From Pirellulales bacterium (lineage in GTDB: Bacteria; Planctomycetota; Planctomycetia; Pirellulales; JADZDJ01), in the NCBI GenBank assembly GCA_020851115.1, contig JADZDJ010000025.1:1-42396 (forward strand): a DNA stretch of 42,396 nucleotides, given 5' to 3'. Position numbers and translations under genes: made by a program. Of this stretch, positions 7,256-14,942 are shown piece after piece. Within the stretch, counting starts at the first letter, position 1. Each line of letters starts with the position of its first letter. The notes under the pieces are model-generated. The model saw nothing but the letters and a program-made list of their open reading frames with translations. It searched no databases and had not been told where the DNA came from.

Positions 7256-8983
7256 CTAGTCCCACCACCATTGTTCGCGGCCGGCGCCTTTCTTTGGGGC
7301 CGCTCCGCCGCGGTCGGCTTTCAACAGTCCGTAAGTGTCGGTTTTGATCTCCGACGCTTGTACAAACTTATTTGGATTCACCGTCACGCCTCCGCCGACG
7401 CCACAGAGGATGTGGATTTTGTTGACGATGCGGTGATTGATGGCCGCTTCGATATGCTTTGGCTCGGTCGCGACTTCCACCTGGTAGCCGCCGCCCGTGC
7501 CGAAGTGCGTCAGGTGCCATCGGACTTTTTCAGGTAGGTTTTCGTTGCGGCACAGCGCGGCGACGATCGCCAGGTCGCAGATGTTTTGCAACTCGGCGTA
7601 GATCGGGTACTTGATCGCCAGGCTTTTGAATTCCCTGGTAAAATTCTGGGCGAATTCGCTGTTCAGCGGGTCCGATTCGCCGGTGTGGATGCGCTGGCCC
7701 GATTCGGTCAGCATTTCGTTTTCGCTGAGGAGCTTGACCCCTTGGCCTTGGAGTTCGAACCCGTCGCGGTCGGTCGTGGCGACGATTGCTTGGTAATTCA
7801 GTGTGAACCACCAGCGCAATACATCCATCGGAGGCGGCGCTTGTCCTGGCGACACTTTGATCATTTCCAAATAGCTCGGCACGTCCAGTACACCCTCTTC
7901 GAGTCCCAGGCCGACAAGCTTCATTCGATAGTCGGCTTCGACGAGCGATCGCGCGATGCGGGTTCGTGGGTCGATGCCATGGACATCGATCTCTTGAAGC
8001 CCCAGTTTTTCTTTGAGCGTCTTCAGCCAGGCACCACTCTGGCCTGGTTTTAACGGCGCTTTCTTCGACTCGGCCAGAAACTCTTGCACTTCTTTCAAGG
8101 ACGCCTGCGTCGGATAGATGCGGCAACCAAACGTCGCATCTTTGGCAGACAGAATGTGTCGGAAAACGACAACTAAATCATCGAGTCGCAACACGGGATG
8201 GTGTGTATCGACGCTAATCAATCGACCTTCGCGGTCGGGGCGCCAATCTCCCGCGGGGCCGGCAAGCACCAAATCGCCTTCTTCGGGATAGACGAATAGG
8301 TATTTGATCCGCTGCAGGCCAGCAAGCGTTCGCATTTCTTCCGTTGGTTTGCCTCCTCGAGCCGCGAGCAATTGCACTTGGCGCTCCAACCGAGTCAGCG
8401 AAACTTTCCGTAAACGAGTCTGGCTGCGGGCTGCGGCAGAAACTTCCCGTTCCTTGGCCTCCTGCCGCAGGCGAGCCAAGCTTCCGCTGGAATCGTCTTT
8501 GACCGTGCGACGCATCACGCCCGCGGCGTCGATGTGGACGCCGGTTTCAAAGCCGTCGATCGTGCCCGGCCCGCCGAGGTCGGACCAGGTCGAAGTGGCA
8601 ATAGTCCCCGTAATTAAATCGATCAGCGGGTCGAAATCGGCTTGCGACCCTCCCGTGGCGCTGCGCGATCCCATGGGCGTTTCACGAATCGACGAGAGGG
8701 TTTCCGCCACGAGCCGGTCGTCGTCGATCCGCGAAGCGGTCTGCAGGGAGGCAGGTCGATCGCCAGACCGCACTTGCGCGATGGCAATTCTTTGCAAAGC
8801 TTGGTCTCGCTCCTCGGTGGGCATCTGGGCAACCTGGGCCAACGCGGGTCCGAATTCGCCGGTGTCGATTGCGGCATCGAGGGATGAAGCATCAAGCTGC
8901 GCGACGCATAAAAAGCCGAGTGCAACCTGCAAAGCTGCTGCAATCGCCGATAACATGGTTGAGGCTGAATGACGATGGCGCAT
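7256..8983 (-). CDS. Exported protein resembling DUF1598, unknown function
   Basis: A 575-residue protein from ATG 8983, where a signal peptide begins: MRHRHSAS, then the hydrophobic stretch AIAAALQVALGFLCVAQ, cleavage near DASS. The frame is open 33 codons further up but without signal-like character. The N-terminal third has a helical TPR-like stretch (FGPALAQVAQMPTEERDQAL, then IAQVRSGDR) and a low-complexity linker. The C-terminal half, with FETGVHIDAAGVMRRT, RYRMKLVGLGLEEGV-like and SGWWFTLNYQAI-like segments, has the character of the planctomycete-restricted DUF1598 family. It ends with a charged, Trp-rich tail (REQWWWD). It converges on sucD. I recall the family from memory only. Confidence 0.6.
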   Translation of the reverse strand: MRHRHSASTMLSAIAAALQVALGFLCVAQLDASSLDAAIDTGEFGPALAQVAQMPTEERDQALQRIAIAQVRSGDRPASLQTASRIDDDRLVAETLSSIRETPMGSRSATGGSQADFDPLIDLITGTIATSTWSDLGGPGTIDGFETGVHIDAAGVMRRTVKDDSSGSLARLRQEAKEREVSAAARSQTRLRKVSLTRLERQVQLLAARGGKPTEEMRTLAGLQRIKYLFVYPEEGDLVLAGPAGDWRPDREGRLISVDTHHPVLRLDDLVVVFRHILSAKDATFGCRIYPTQASLKEVQEFLAESKKAPLKPGQSGAWLKTLKEKLGLQEIDVHGIDPRTRIARSLVEADYRMKLVGLGLEEGVLDVPSYLEMIKVSPGQAPPPMDVLRWWFTLNYQAIVATTDRDGFELQGQGVKLLSENEMLTESGQRIHTGESDPLNSEFAQNFTREFKSLAIKYPIYAELQNICDLAIVAALCRNENLPEKVRWHLTHFGTGGGYQVEVATEPKHIEAAINHRIVNKIHILCGVGGGVTVNPNKFVQASEIKTDTYGLLKADRGGAAPKKGAGREQWWWD

Positions 8984-9592
8984 CAAACAACACTTCCTCG
9001 TAGTGCGAAAATATCCGGTAGATCGCGAAATTGCGAGCATCGACGCGATGGCACCAAGGCTCGTTCTGGCAAGCGATCTCAACTAGCAGCCTCGCACAAG
9101 TGGAGGGGCCAAGTCAAGCAGATTTTTGGGCAGAGGGTTCCGGGTTCGCGCTTCAGCACACTCACAAGAATATTGGCCTAAATTCTTGTGAAATTGCCAA
9201 TCGTGTTTCTCGGCAAGGGTTGGGTTCCATTCTCCCTGAACCCTGAACCCCCACCCCTAAATGCAACAAACGGCTCGTTCCGCTGGTCGCGGCGAGCCGT
9301 TTGTTGATGGATCGAAAGAGAAGCGGAGAAGCGTTGGATCGGAGTTTTTCGATCGCCTTTGCCTAAGGCGGCGGGCATGGCCCTTCTCGGCGAATTTTCG
9401 CCGGGAGGTGGGCGCTGTGCCCGCCGGTTGACTCGTGGATCGTACGTCTGCATCGGCCGCGCCGATCTCGGATCTGCCGCAGGAACCGGTTTGCCTCATC
9501 GTTGGGTTGCAAACCGGGCTTACGCCCCACGGACGCAGATCGCAGTACGAACGATCGCGATTGGCTATGCGATCGACTGCCGACTCATCGAA
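8984..9592. other. 609-base intergenic region
   Basis: No convincing gene. It contains a perfect stem-loop (9264-9306) and a CCCTGAACCC tandem phrase at about 9235-9252. Open frames crossing 9359-9592 extend antisense into the cysteine-rich gene and come from its repeats. Confidence 0.5.
9264..9306. terminator. Perfect 14-bp stem-loop, possible terminator
   Basis: CAACAAACGGCTCG at 9264-9277 pairs perfectly with CGAGCCGTTTGTTG at 9293-9306 around a 15-base loop. It lies about 290 bases past the stop of the minus-strand cysteine-rich gene and has a weak T-rich tail on that strand (CATTT). No long U-tract follows on either strand, so a terminator role is plausible but unproven. Confidence 0.45.
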
Positions 9593-10084
9593 CTAGCCGC
9601 CGCATCCGCAACCGCAAGCCGGGGCACAGCCGCAATCGCAGCAATTGTCACAGCAGCAGGCACGCTTGCAGCAATGGTGCAACCAGCCAAACAGACGGCA
9701 GCGATGACCACAGCAGGGCTGGCAGCAGTCGCCGCAGTTCGGTTCGCAGCCGCAGGCTGGTTCGCAACCGCAGGCGGGTTCGCAGCCACATGCTGGCTCG
9801 CAGCCGCAACTGGGGGCGCAACCACAATCGCAGCAGCTATTGCAGCGATGCTTGTGGCACAGCCAACCAAATAGACGGCATTTTTTGCAGCAGGGCTGGC
9901 AGCAATCGCAGCAACTTGGAGCGCAGTTACAGGCTGACTCGCAACCGCAAGTCGGGGCACAACAAGCTGGCTCGCAACAACTTCCACAACCACCGCGATG
10001 ATGGAACGCCTGGGCACTGCCGGCGCTCATCGCGACGCAGACGCCGGCCAAGAGGGCGGCGGCTACAAGAACACGACTCTTCAT
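9593..10084 (-). CDS. Exported cysteine-rich repeat protein
   Basis: A 163-residue secreted protein from ATG 10084, with AGGAG 8 bases upstream deciding the start. The signal peptide is MKSRVLVAAALLAGVCVAMS, then AGSAQA with cleavage before FHHRG. The mature part is extremely rich in Cys, mostly as CC, CGC and CGCEPAC units; four CGCEP-type units run in tandem near the middle. The whole is an internal duplication: DCCQPCC, about 4-6 residues, CRLFGWL, a His/Cys stretch, then CCDCGCAP occurs twice. There are no enzyme motifs. A structural, disulfide-crosslinked or metal-binding envelope role is an inference; planctomycetes are known to have cysteine-rich wall proteins. Confidence 0.75.
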   Translation of the reverse strand: MKSRVLVAAALLAGVCVAMSAGSAQAFHHRGGCGSCCEPACCAPTCGCESACNCAPSCCDCCQPCCKKCRLFGWLCHKHRCNSCCDCGCAPSCGCEPACGCEPACGCEPACGCEPNCGDCCQPCCGHRCRLFGWLHHCCKRACCCDNCCDCGCAPACGCGCGG

Positions 10085-10780
10085 GGGAGGACTCCTAAAC
10101 ATTGGAACAAATCGGCAGCAACTTCGCCAAATCGCACTGGACATGCCGCTGAGCCTGCCCGTGCATTTCGCACTCGGGGCACTAGGCTATTCAGCAGGCG
10201 CGCCAGACTGTGTGGCATAACCTATGGCGTGGTATCGGTTCCCCAGCGAGTACCAATTAGCCAGATTGCCGAAATCGGTCACGTTGCGAAAAGTCACCAG
10301 TCCGCAAAGTCCAAGGATGCGGGGAGTGCAACGCAAGACAAGCTCTTCCGATCGTAGTAGAAGTAGGGGCAAGCAAGCGACAGAACCGGTTCATTCGCTA
10401 CAAAGCGAACAGTCGATCAACCCAATCCAAGAGTGATTCGTCCAATTTCTTCGACGAGTTGACGACCAGCGGTTTGTCTTTCGTTGCAAACGACGCCGGC
10501 GGCTCAATTTTTCCTGTTCTCTCTGGGGAAACGAGAGGAAAGCAAATGCGCAGTTTTCCATCGCTGAACTCAAAGATCGGCGGCAGCCACAGCGATTCGA
10601 CCGATTTCATCGATCAAATGTTTGAATGAAACAACCCATAAGCGGTGGGTGGAACCGATCTCGTTTTTACGATAAGCGAGATTCGATAGCAACCCGACAC
10701 GGCGACCAAGACGGCGGCAGCGGCCGTTATTCCAGGACTTCCGTTTCACTTTCCTTTTACGAGCGCGGCCCGGAACTGCG
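10085..10780. other. Mostly non-coding region with one doubtful small ORF
   Basis: No gene is certain here. The best candidate is the 70-codon minus-strand frame at 10398-10610. The rest shows no strong promoter, RNA or repeat signal to me. Confidence 0.4.
10398..10610 (-). CDS. Hypothetical small protein (doubtful)
   Basis: A 70-residue frame starting MKSVESLWLPPIFEFSDGKL, with RICFPLVSPERTGKI and a tail SSKKLDESLLDWVDRLFAL. Composition is protein-like, with an amphipathic C-terminal helix, but there is no Shine-Dalgarno, and a TGA lies two codons upstream of the ATG. It may be a remnant of a longer gene. I do not recognise it. Confidence 0.25.
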   Translation of the reverse strand: MKSVESLWLPPIFEFSDGKLRICFPLVSPERTGKIEPPASFATKDKPLVVNSSKKLDESLLDWVDRLFAL

Positions 10781-12061
10781 TCATCCTTCACTGGGTAATG
10801 CACGAAATGGCGGGATATACCCGTGCAGCGGCGTGCGCTCAGCCTTCGGTTTGGGCTTCGCGGATGGAATGAAATGCCGCTCGACCAGTCGGTGGAAAAC
10901 GTAGGCCGCGGCAACCGATGCTACGAGGCAAATCGGCATCACAATGATCAGTGTTTCGAGATTTCCTTTCATGCCTGCCTGAAAGGTGGCATAGCTGATG
11001 CCTTTGGCGATTAATGGGTGAATCAAATACACGCTGTAGCTCATTCCGCCGGCGACAGCTAGAGGTTTCAGCCAGCGACAGGCTCGAATCTGGCGGTCGT
11101 AGGGATACAGCAACGATGCCAGCAAGGCGAAGCCGTAGGCGACGAAGCGCTCCGTCGGATGGTTCGGATAGAATTCGAGCAGTTCGCTGGGATGTCGCAG
11201 CGATAGCAGGATGCCGGCGGCCAACATTGCATGAATCCAAGGGATTTGTTTGGGTGTGGCCTTGTTGACGCGGTAATACAGCAGAATGCCGGCGGCGATT
11301 TGAAACCAGCCGCCATCGAGGAGCGATCCTTTCACATCCCATCCGAACGACCACGAAATCAGCTTGCCGACGAAGATGAGGCCGGTCACTACGGCGGCGG
11401 CGGTGAACAAGCGGCGAGAAGCGACGATCAAGATCAAACCGGCGACTACGTAAAACTGCTCTTCATAGCACAATGTCCAGGTATTGGGCAGCAAATGCTG
11501 AGCGTCGCCCCCCATGACGCAGTGCCGCCACGATTCGGTAAGTGTCAAGTTGCCGAGCCATTCCCAGAGTGACATGGCGTGAGCATGGGGAACGGTAAAA
11601 ATTCCATCGTGAAAAATGCCTGGCCAGCGATCGTTGAGGAAGACGATGGCAACGGCCGACAGTGTGATGGCCGTCCAATACGGCGGATAAATTCGCCAAA
11701 ACCGACGCTTGGCGAACTCAAGGACGCCCCCCTTTTTTTGGCGAGCATGCAATGTCGCCATAATGCAATAGCCGCTGATAACAAAAAAAATCGGCACGCC
11801 AATCCACGTCCGAGCGGCGAGCCACATTCCGAGTGAGGCGGCGTCTTCGACCGTGCCGGCGCGATCGACAAAATGATGCCGAGCGGACTGCATCGTGGTG
11901 TGGAACACTACCAGCATCAAGCAGCACAGGCCGCGCCACAGATCGAGTGATTCGTACCGTGCCGACTTGGACAGCGATCCTTTCGCCGCGACCGAAATGT
12001 CTTCAGCCGGAATCTGTTTTGCGGGTGAACTGGGCAATTCAAGGATCGTAGACGACGGCAC
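10781..12061 (-). CDS. Acyltransferase 3 family membrane protein (OafA-like)
   Basis: An integral-membrane O-acyltransferase of the acyltransferase-3 family, which transfers acyl groups to surface glycans or lipids. I choose the GTG at 12061 because AGGAG sits 7 bases upstream (12069-12073); that gives 426 residues. An ATG at 12118 has no such signal. The family start is RYESLDLWRGLCCLMLVVFH, with the conserved R-x-H arrangement. About ten hydrophobic helices follow, e.g. GVPIFFVISGYCIMATL, FYVVAGLILIVASRRLFTA and SYSVYLIHPLIAKGI near the end. NTWTLCYEEQFY is the conserved 'W(s)L(s)vEeqfY' motif. The tail KPKPKAER is cytoplasmic. Acceptor unknown. Confidence 0.85.
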   Translation of the reverse strand: MPSSTILELPSSPAKQIPAEDISVAAKGSLSKSARYESLDLWRGLCCLMLVVFHTTMQSARHHFVDRAGTVEDAASLGMWLAARTWIGVPIFFVISGYCIMATLHARQKKGGVLEFAKRRFWRIYPPYWTAITLSAVAIVFLNDRWPGIFHDGIFTVPHAHAMSLWEWLGNLTLTESWRHCVMGGDAQHLLPNTWTLCYEEQFYVVAGLILIVASRRLFTAAAVVTGLIFVGKLISWSFGWDVKGSLLDGGWFQIAAGILLYYRVNKATPKQIPWIHAMLAAGILLSLRHPSELLEFYPNHPTERFVAYGFALLASLLYPYDRQIRACRWLKPLAVAGGMSYSVYLIHPLIAKGISYATFQAGMKGNLETLIIVMPICLVASVAAAYVFHRLVERHFIPSAKPKPKAERTPLHGYIPPFRALPSEG

Positions 12062-12298
12062 TTTGTCACTCCTGGAAATGGGTCGAATCGAAGGCGAGCT
12101 GGCACACAGTCGTGCCATGGTCAGCATGCAAAATGCGTTCCATGCTTGCCGACACGAGAATCGACGCGAAATTGAGGAAGATCGGCGTTGTGAAACCGCA
12201 TCGGACGTTTCTATTTCGCAGCGCGATCGCAAACCAGGGTGCAAGCTTTCGACCGCGTAATAGGTTTGACCTGCCGAGGGCCGACGTTCGCATTTGGC

Positions 12299-12326
12299 TT
12301 GCCCAACGACCGCAAAGCGGCATAAT
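12299..12326 (+). promoter_or_regulatory. Candidate promoter of the rluA-type gene
   Basis: TTGCCC at 12299-12304 and CATAAT at 12321-12326 are 16 bases apart. The predicted transcription start (about 12333) falls at the ATG (12334), so the message could be leaderless; no Shine-Dalgarno is visible before that ATG. Confidence 0.35.
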
Positions 12327-12333
12327 CACTGTC

Positions 12334-13014
12334 ATGCACCCCGTCGGACCACTACGAGTTTTGTACGAAGACAATCATTTGTTGGCCGTCGCCAAGCCTC
12401 CAGGAATTCCCACCCAAGGCGCAGCCAGGGGAAAAGCCAGTCTCGTTTCGCAAGCGAAAGATTACCTGCGACGGAAGTATCGCAAGCCAGGAAACGCCTA
12501 TCTCGGGGTTGTGTCGCGACTCGACGCGACGACCAGCGGCATCGTTATTTTTGCCCGCACCTCGAAAGCCGCCGCGCGCCTGAGTGAGGAGTTTCGGCAG
12601 CGGCGCGTCGAAAAACTGTACTGGGCGTTGGTCGATGGCTGTATCGAACCGTCGAAGGCGGAATGGACCGATTGGATGGCGAAAGACGAGCGACGACAGC
12701 GGATGATGGTTGTGCCACAGGTGAAAGCGGGCGCCCAAGAAGCCCGACTATCCTACCGGCGGCGGAAGCAGTTTGCTGGGATCACTTGGGTCGAAATCTT
12801 GTTGGAAACCGGCCGCAAGCACCAAATTCGAGTACAATTTGCCGCCCGCAAGCACCCCGTCGTCGGCGACACGAAGTACGGCTCGCAGCATCCCTTTGCC
12901 GGGGGAATTGCGCTCCATTGCCGACGTCTGGCCATTTTGCATCCAGTGAAAAAAACACTACTCGAATTCATCGCACCCGTGCCCCACGCTTGGCAGAAGT
13001 TTAAGATACAGTAA
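12334..13014 (+). CDS. RluA-family RNA pseudouridine synthase
   Basis: A 226-residue enzyme that isomerises uridine to pseudouridine in rRNA or tRNA. It lacks an N-terminal S4 domain, so it is a minimal RluA/TruC type. Motifs: RVLYEDNHLLAVAKPPGIPT; the catalytic-Asp motif SRLDATTSGIVIFARTSKAA (Asp in RLD; most relatives have HRLD); EILLETGRKHQIRVQFA; HPVVGDTKYGS; and ALHCRRLAILHPV. ATG 12334 is chosen because family homology begins here; the frame is open upstream to 12112 but codes nothing recognisable there. It is divergent from the acyltransferase gene. The exact RNA target cannot be assigned. Confidence 0.9.
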   Translation: MHPVGPLRVLYEDNHLLAVAKPPGIPTQGAARGKASLVSQAKDYLRRKYRKPGNAYLGVVSRLDATTSGIVIFARTSKAAARLSEEFRQRRVEKLYWALVDGCIEPSKAEWTDWMAKDERRQRMMVVPQVKAGAQEARLSYRRRKQFAGITWVEILLETGRKHQIRVQFAARKHPVVGDTKYGSQHPFAGGIALHCRRLAILHPVKKTLLEFIAPVPHAWQKFKIQ

Positions 13015-13141
13015 AGTTGGCCGTAGAATTCGGTGCGGGTGCGTCCTTCGATGGACTCGCTGTCGAGCGGGCAGTTCGACGTCAAGGATTTCCACGGATG
13101 TCAGCGCCGGCTGTCTTGGTCCCTTACTCCGCGACCCTGCC

Positions 13142-14551
13142 TTGGAAGCACGTAAAACTTTTCGCAGCAGCGCACTTGCCAGCGGCCTGATCGCGACGGC
13201 CGATTTGGACGCGGCCATCGCAGCGTTGCGCAGCGAGCCGCTGGGCAGCGAGGCAGTCAGCAGTCCGCTGGCAAGCGCCGCACAAGCCCAGACGGCCGCC
13301 AAAGAGCAACTCGAAATCACCGATCGCCAGCTTGCCGATAAGCTCGTCGAAATGAACAAGCTGACTCGGTTTCAAGCCACGCAGTTGCTCGCCGGCTATT
13401 CGGTTCTGCACTTGCGCGAATATACAATATTGGAAGCGATCGGCCACGGCGGCATGGGAGCGGTGTTTAAGGCCGAGCATAAATTCATGGGGCGGATCGT
13501 CGCCGTGAAGGTGCTGCCTCAACACAAGGAAACGCCGGAAACGACGGCCAGCTTTTTGCACGAAATTCGTGCCCAGGCCAGGCTCAGCCACGAAAATCTG
13601 GTTCATGCATTTGACGCCGGCTACGAAGGAAAGCGATATTTTCTCGTCACGGAATATGTCCCCGGATCTGACTTGCGAAAGTATGTCAAGCAGCGCGGCC
13701 CACTGTCGATGAACGAAGCTGCTCGCATCGTGTCGCAAGCCGCCCGCGGATTGGCCCACGCCCACAGCCAAGGTCTGATTCACCGCGACATTAAACCGGG
13801 TAATTTACTCGTCACGCCCGACGGCAAAGTGAAAGTCTCCGATCTTGGCTTGGCCGGTTGGCTCGGAGACGCCGAAAAGGATCCACGGTTTGGCAAGATC
13901 GTCGGCACGGCCGACTATCTTTCGCCCGAGCAGATTCTGACGCCGCAGGGAGTCACGCCTACCAGCGATGTCTATTCACTCGGCTGTACGCTTTATTATT
14001 CCGTCACTGGCAAAGTCCCGTTTCCAGGCGGCACCACGCGCGACAAGGCGAAGCGGCACTTGGAAGATATGCCGCTGCACCCGCGCCGACTGAATCCCGC
14101 GCTCACCGACAACTTCGTCGACGTGATTGCCGACATGATGGACAAAGACCCGAAGCGGCGGGTGCAGTCGGCCGACGAGGTGATCCGTCGTCTCGAACCG
14201 TGGGTCAATCAGCGCATCGACGAGCAGCACATTGCGGCAGACAGCCGCTGGTCGTCACCCGACGAGCCAGTCGTCGCGGCCGGCAGCGAAACCGAAAGCG
14301 GCGAAGAACTTAGCGCCGCTCCCGAACCCAACTGGCACTTCGATGAAGGCCTGAGCCAAGCCAGCCAAAGCTTGCAGGGCACCGAACCTTTTGCCGCAGC
14401 CGATGAAGAGACGCTGCGGGTGCATTCTTCGAGTTCCTGGCTGGCACCGATCAAGACTCAAGTACGCCCGCTGGCCGTCCTGCTGGGAGCAATCGCCATT
14501 TCGGCGATTGTGTTATTACTGATCGTGTTTGTAAGTGCCTTGGTGCGGTAA
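13142..14551 (+). CDS. Ser/Thr protein kinase (Hanks type) with C-terminal membrane anchor
   Basis: A 469-residue kinase. Residues 1-90 are an Ala-rich helical lead-in. The kinase domain starts YTILEAIGHGGMGAVFKAEH (glycine loop 101-108), with catalytic Lys123 in VAVKVL, HRDIKPGN (Asp216, Asn221), DLG at 234-236 and the GTADYLSPEQ activation segment. All catalytic residues are present. A Ser/Glu-rich linker (360-440) leads to one membrane helix (about 443-467) and only a two-residue tail, so it lacks the extracytoplasmic sensor of PknB-like kinases. The start is TTG at 13142; no ATG or GTG is in frame upstream, although the frame stays open to 13015. True N-terminus uncertain. Confidence 0.85.
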   Translation: MEARKTFRSSALASGLIATADLDAAIAALRSEPLGSEAVSSPLASAAQAQTAAKEQLEITDRQLADKLVEMNKLTRFQATQLLAGYSVLHLREYTILEAIGHGGMGAVFKAEHKFMGRIVAVKVLPQHKETPETTASFLHEIRAQARLSHENLVHAFDAGYEGKRYFLVTEYVPGSDLRKYVKQRGPLSMNEAARIVSQAARGLAHAHSQGLIHRDIKPGNLLVTPDGKVKVSDLGLAGWLGDAEKDPRFGKIVGTADYLSPEQILTPQGVTPTSDVYSLGCTLYYSVTGKVPFPGGTTRDKAKRHLEDMPLHPRRLNPALTDNFVDVIADMMDKDPKRRVQSADEVIRRLEPWVNQRIDEQHIAADSRWSSPDEPVVAAGSETESGEELSAAPEPNWHFDEGLSQASQSLQGTEPFAAADEETLRVHSSSSWLAPIKTQVRPLAVLLGAIAISAIVLLLIVFVSALVR

Positions 14552-14942
14552 ATGAAAGCGCCGATGGTTGCGCATTATTTGAGGTAATTCACGAGCGCCT
14601 ACGGATTCTTAAGCGTCGAATTATGTAGAAGCCTGCCACGAGTGCCGGATCATCGAGTCGGGCGATGGAACCATGGGTTCCGCGGCTTTCCTTGCCGACT
14701 CTGTTCTGGTTTCCATCCAAACTCTCCTGACGGCGAGACCTTGCAAGTTGATTGCCCAAGGGAGCCGAGGCTATGATGGACGACCTCCGGCGTAGGTTGC
14801 CGTCGGCGATGGCTGCGAGATGCCGCCGACTTTCGTAGGTAATTTGTAGTGGCGCTCCCCGAATAGTATACTGCACCTCCGCAACATGTGGCATTGCGTT
14901 TTGAGCACACGAGCATTGTTCGATCTCTCAACAATACAACCG
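14552..14942. other. 391-base intergenic region with promoter signal
   Basis: No convincing gene. A good sigma70-type promoter lies at 14844-14872, pointing at the surface-protein gene. Nothing else stands out. Confidence 0.5.
14844..14872 (+). promoter_or_regulatory. Sigma70-type promoter for the surface-protein gene
   Basis: TTGTAG at 14844-14849 and TATACT at 14867-14872 are 17 bases apart. The start site would be near 14879, about 65 bases before the ATG at 14943. Spacing and the -10 are good; the -35 matches 4 of 6. Confidence 0.5.

Noticed and set aside
9359-10098. Plus-strand open frames across the cysteine-rich gene
   Set aside because: They are antisense to repetitive Cys codons (GCA/GCC runs) and give Ala/Thr- or Arg/Ser-rich junk without ribosome-binding sites.
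10570-10914. Minus-strand 114-codon frame overlapping the acyltransferase end
   Set aside because: Arg-rich shadow of the acyltransferase gene in another frame.
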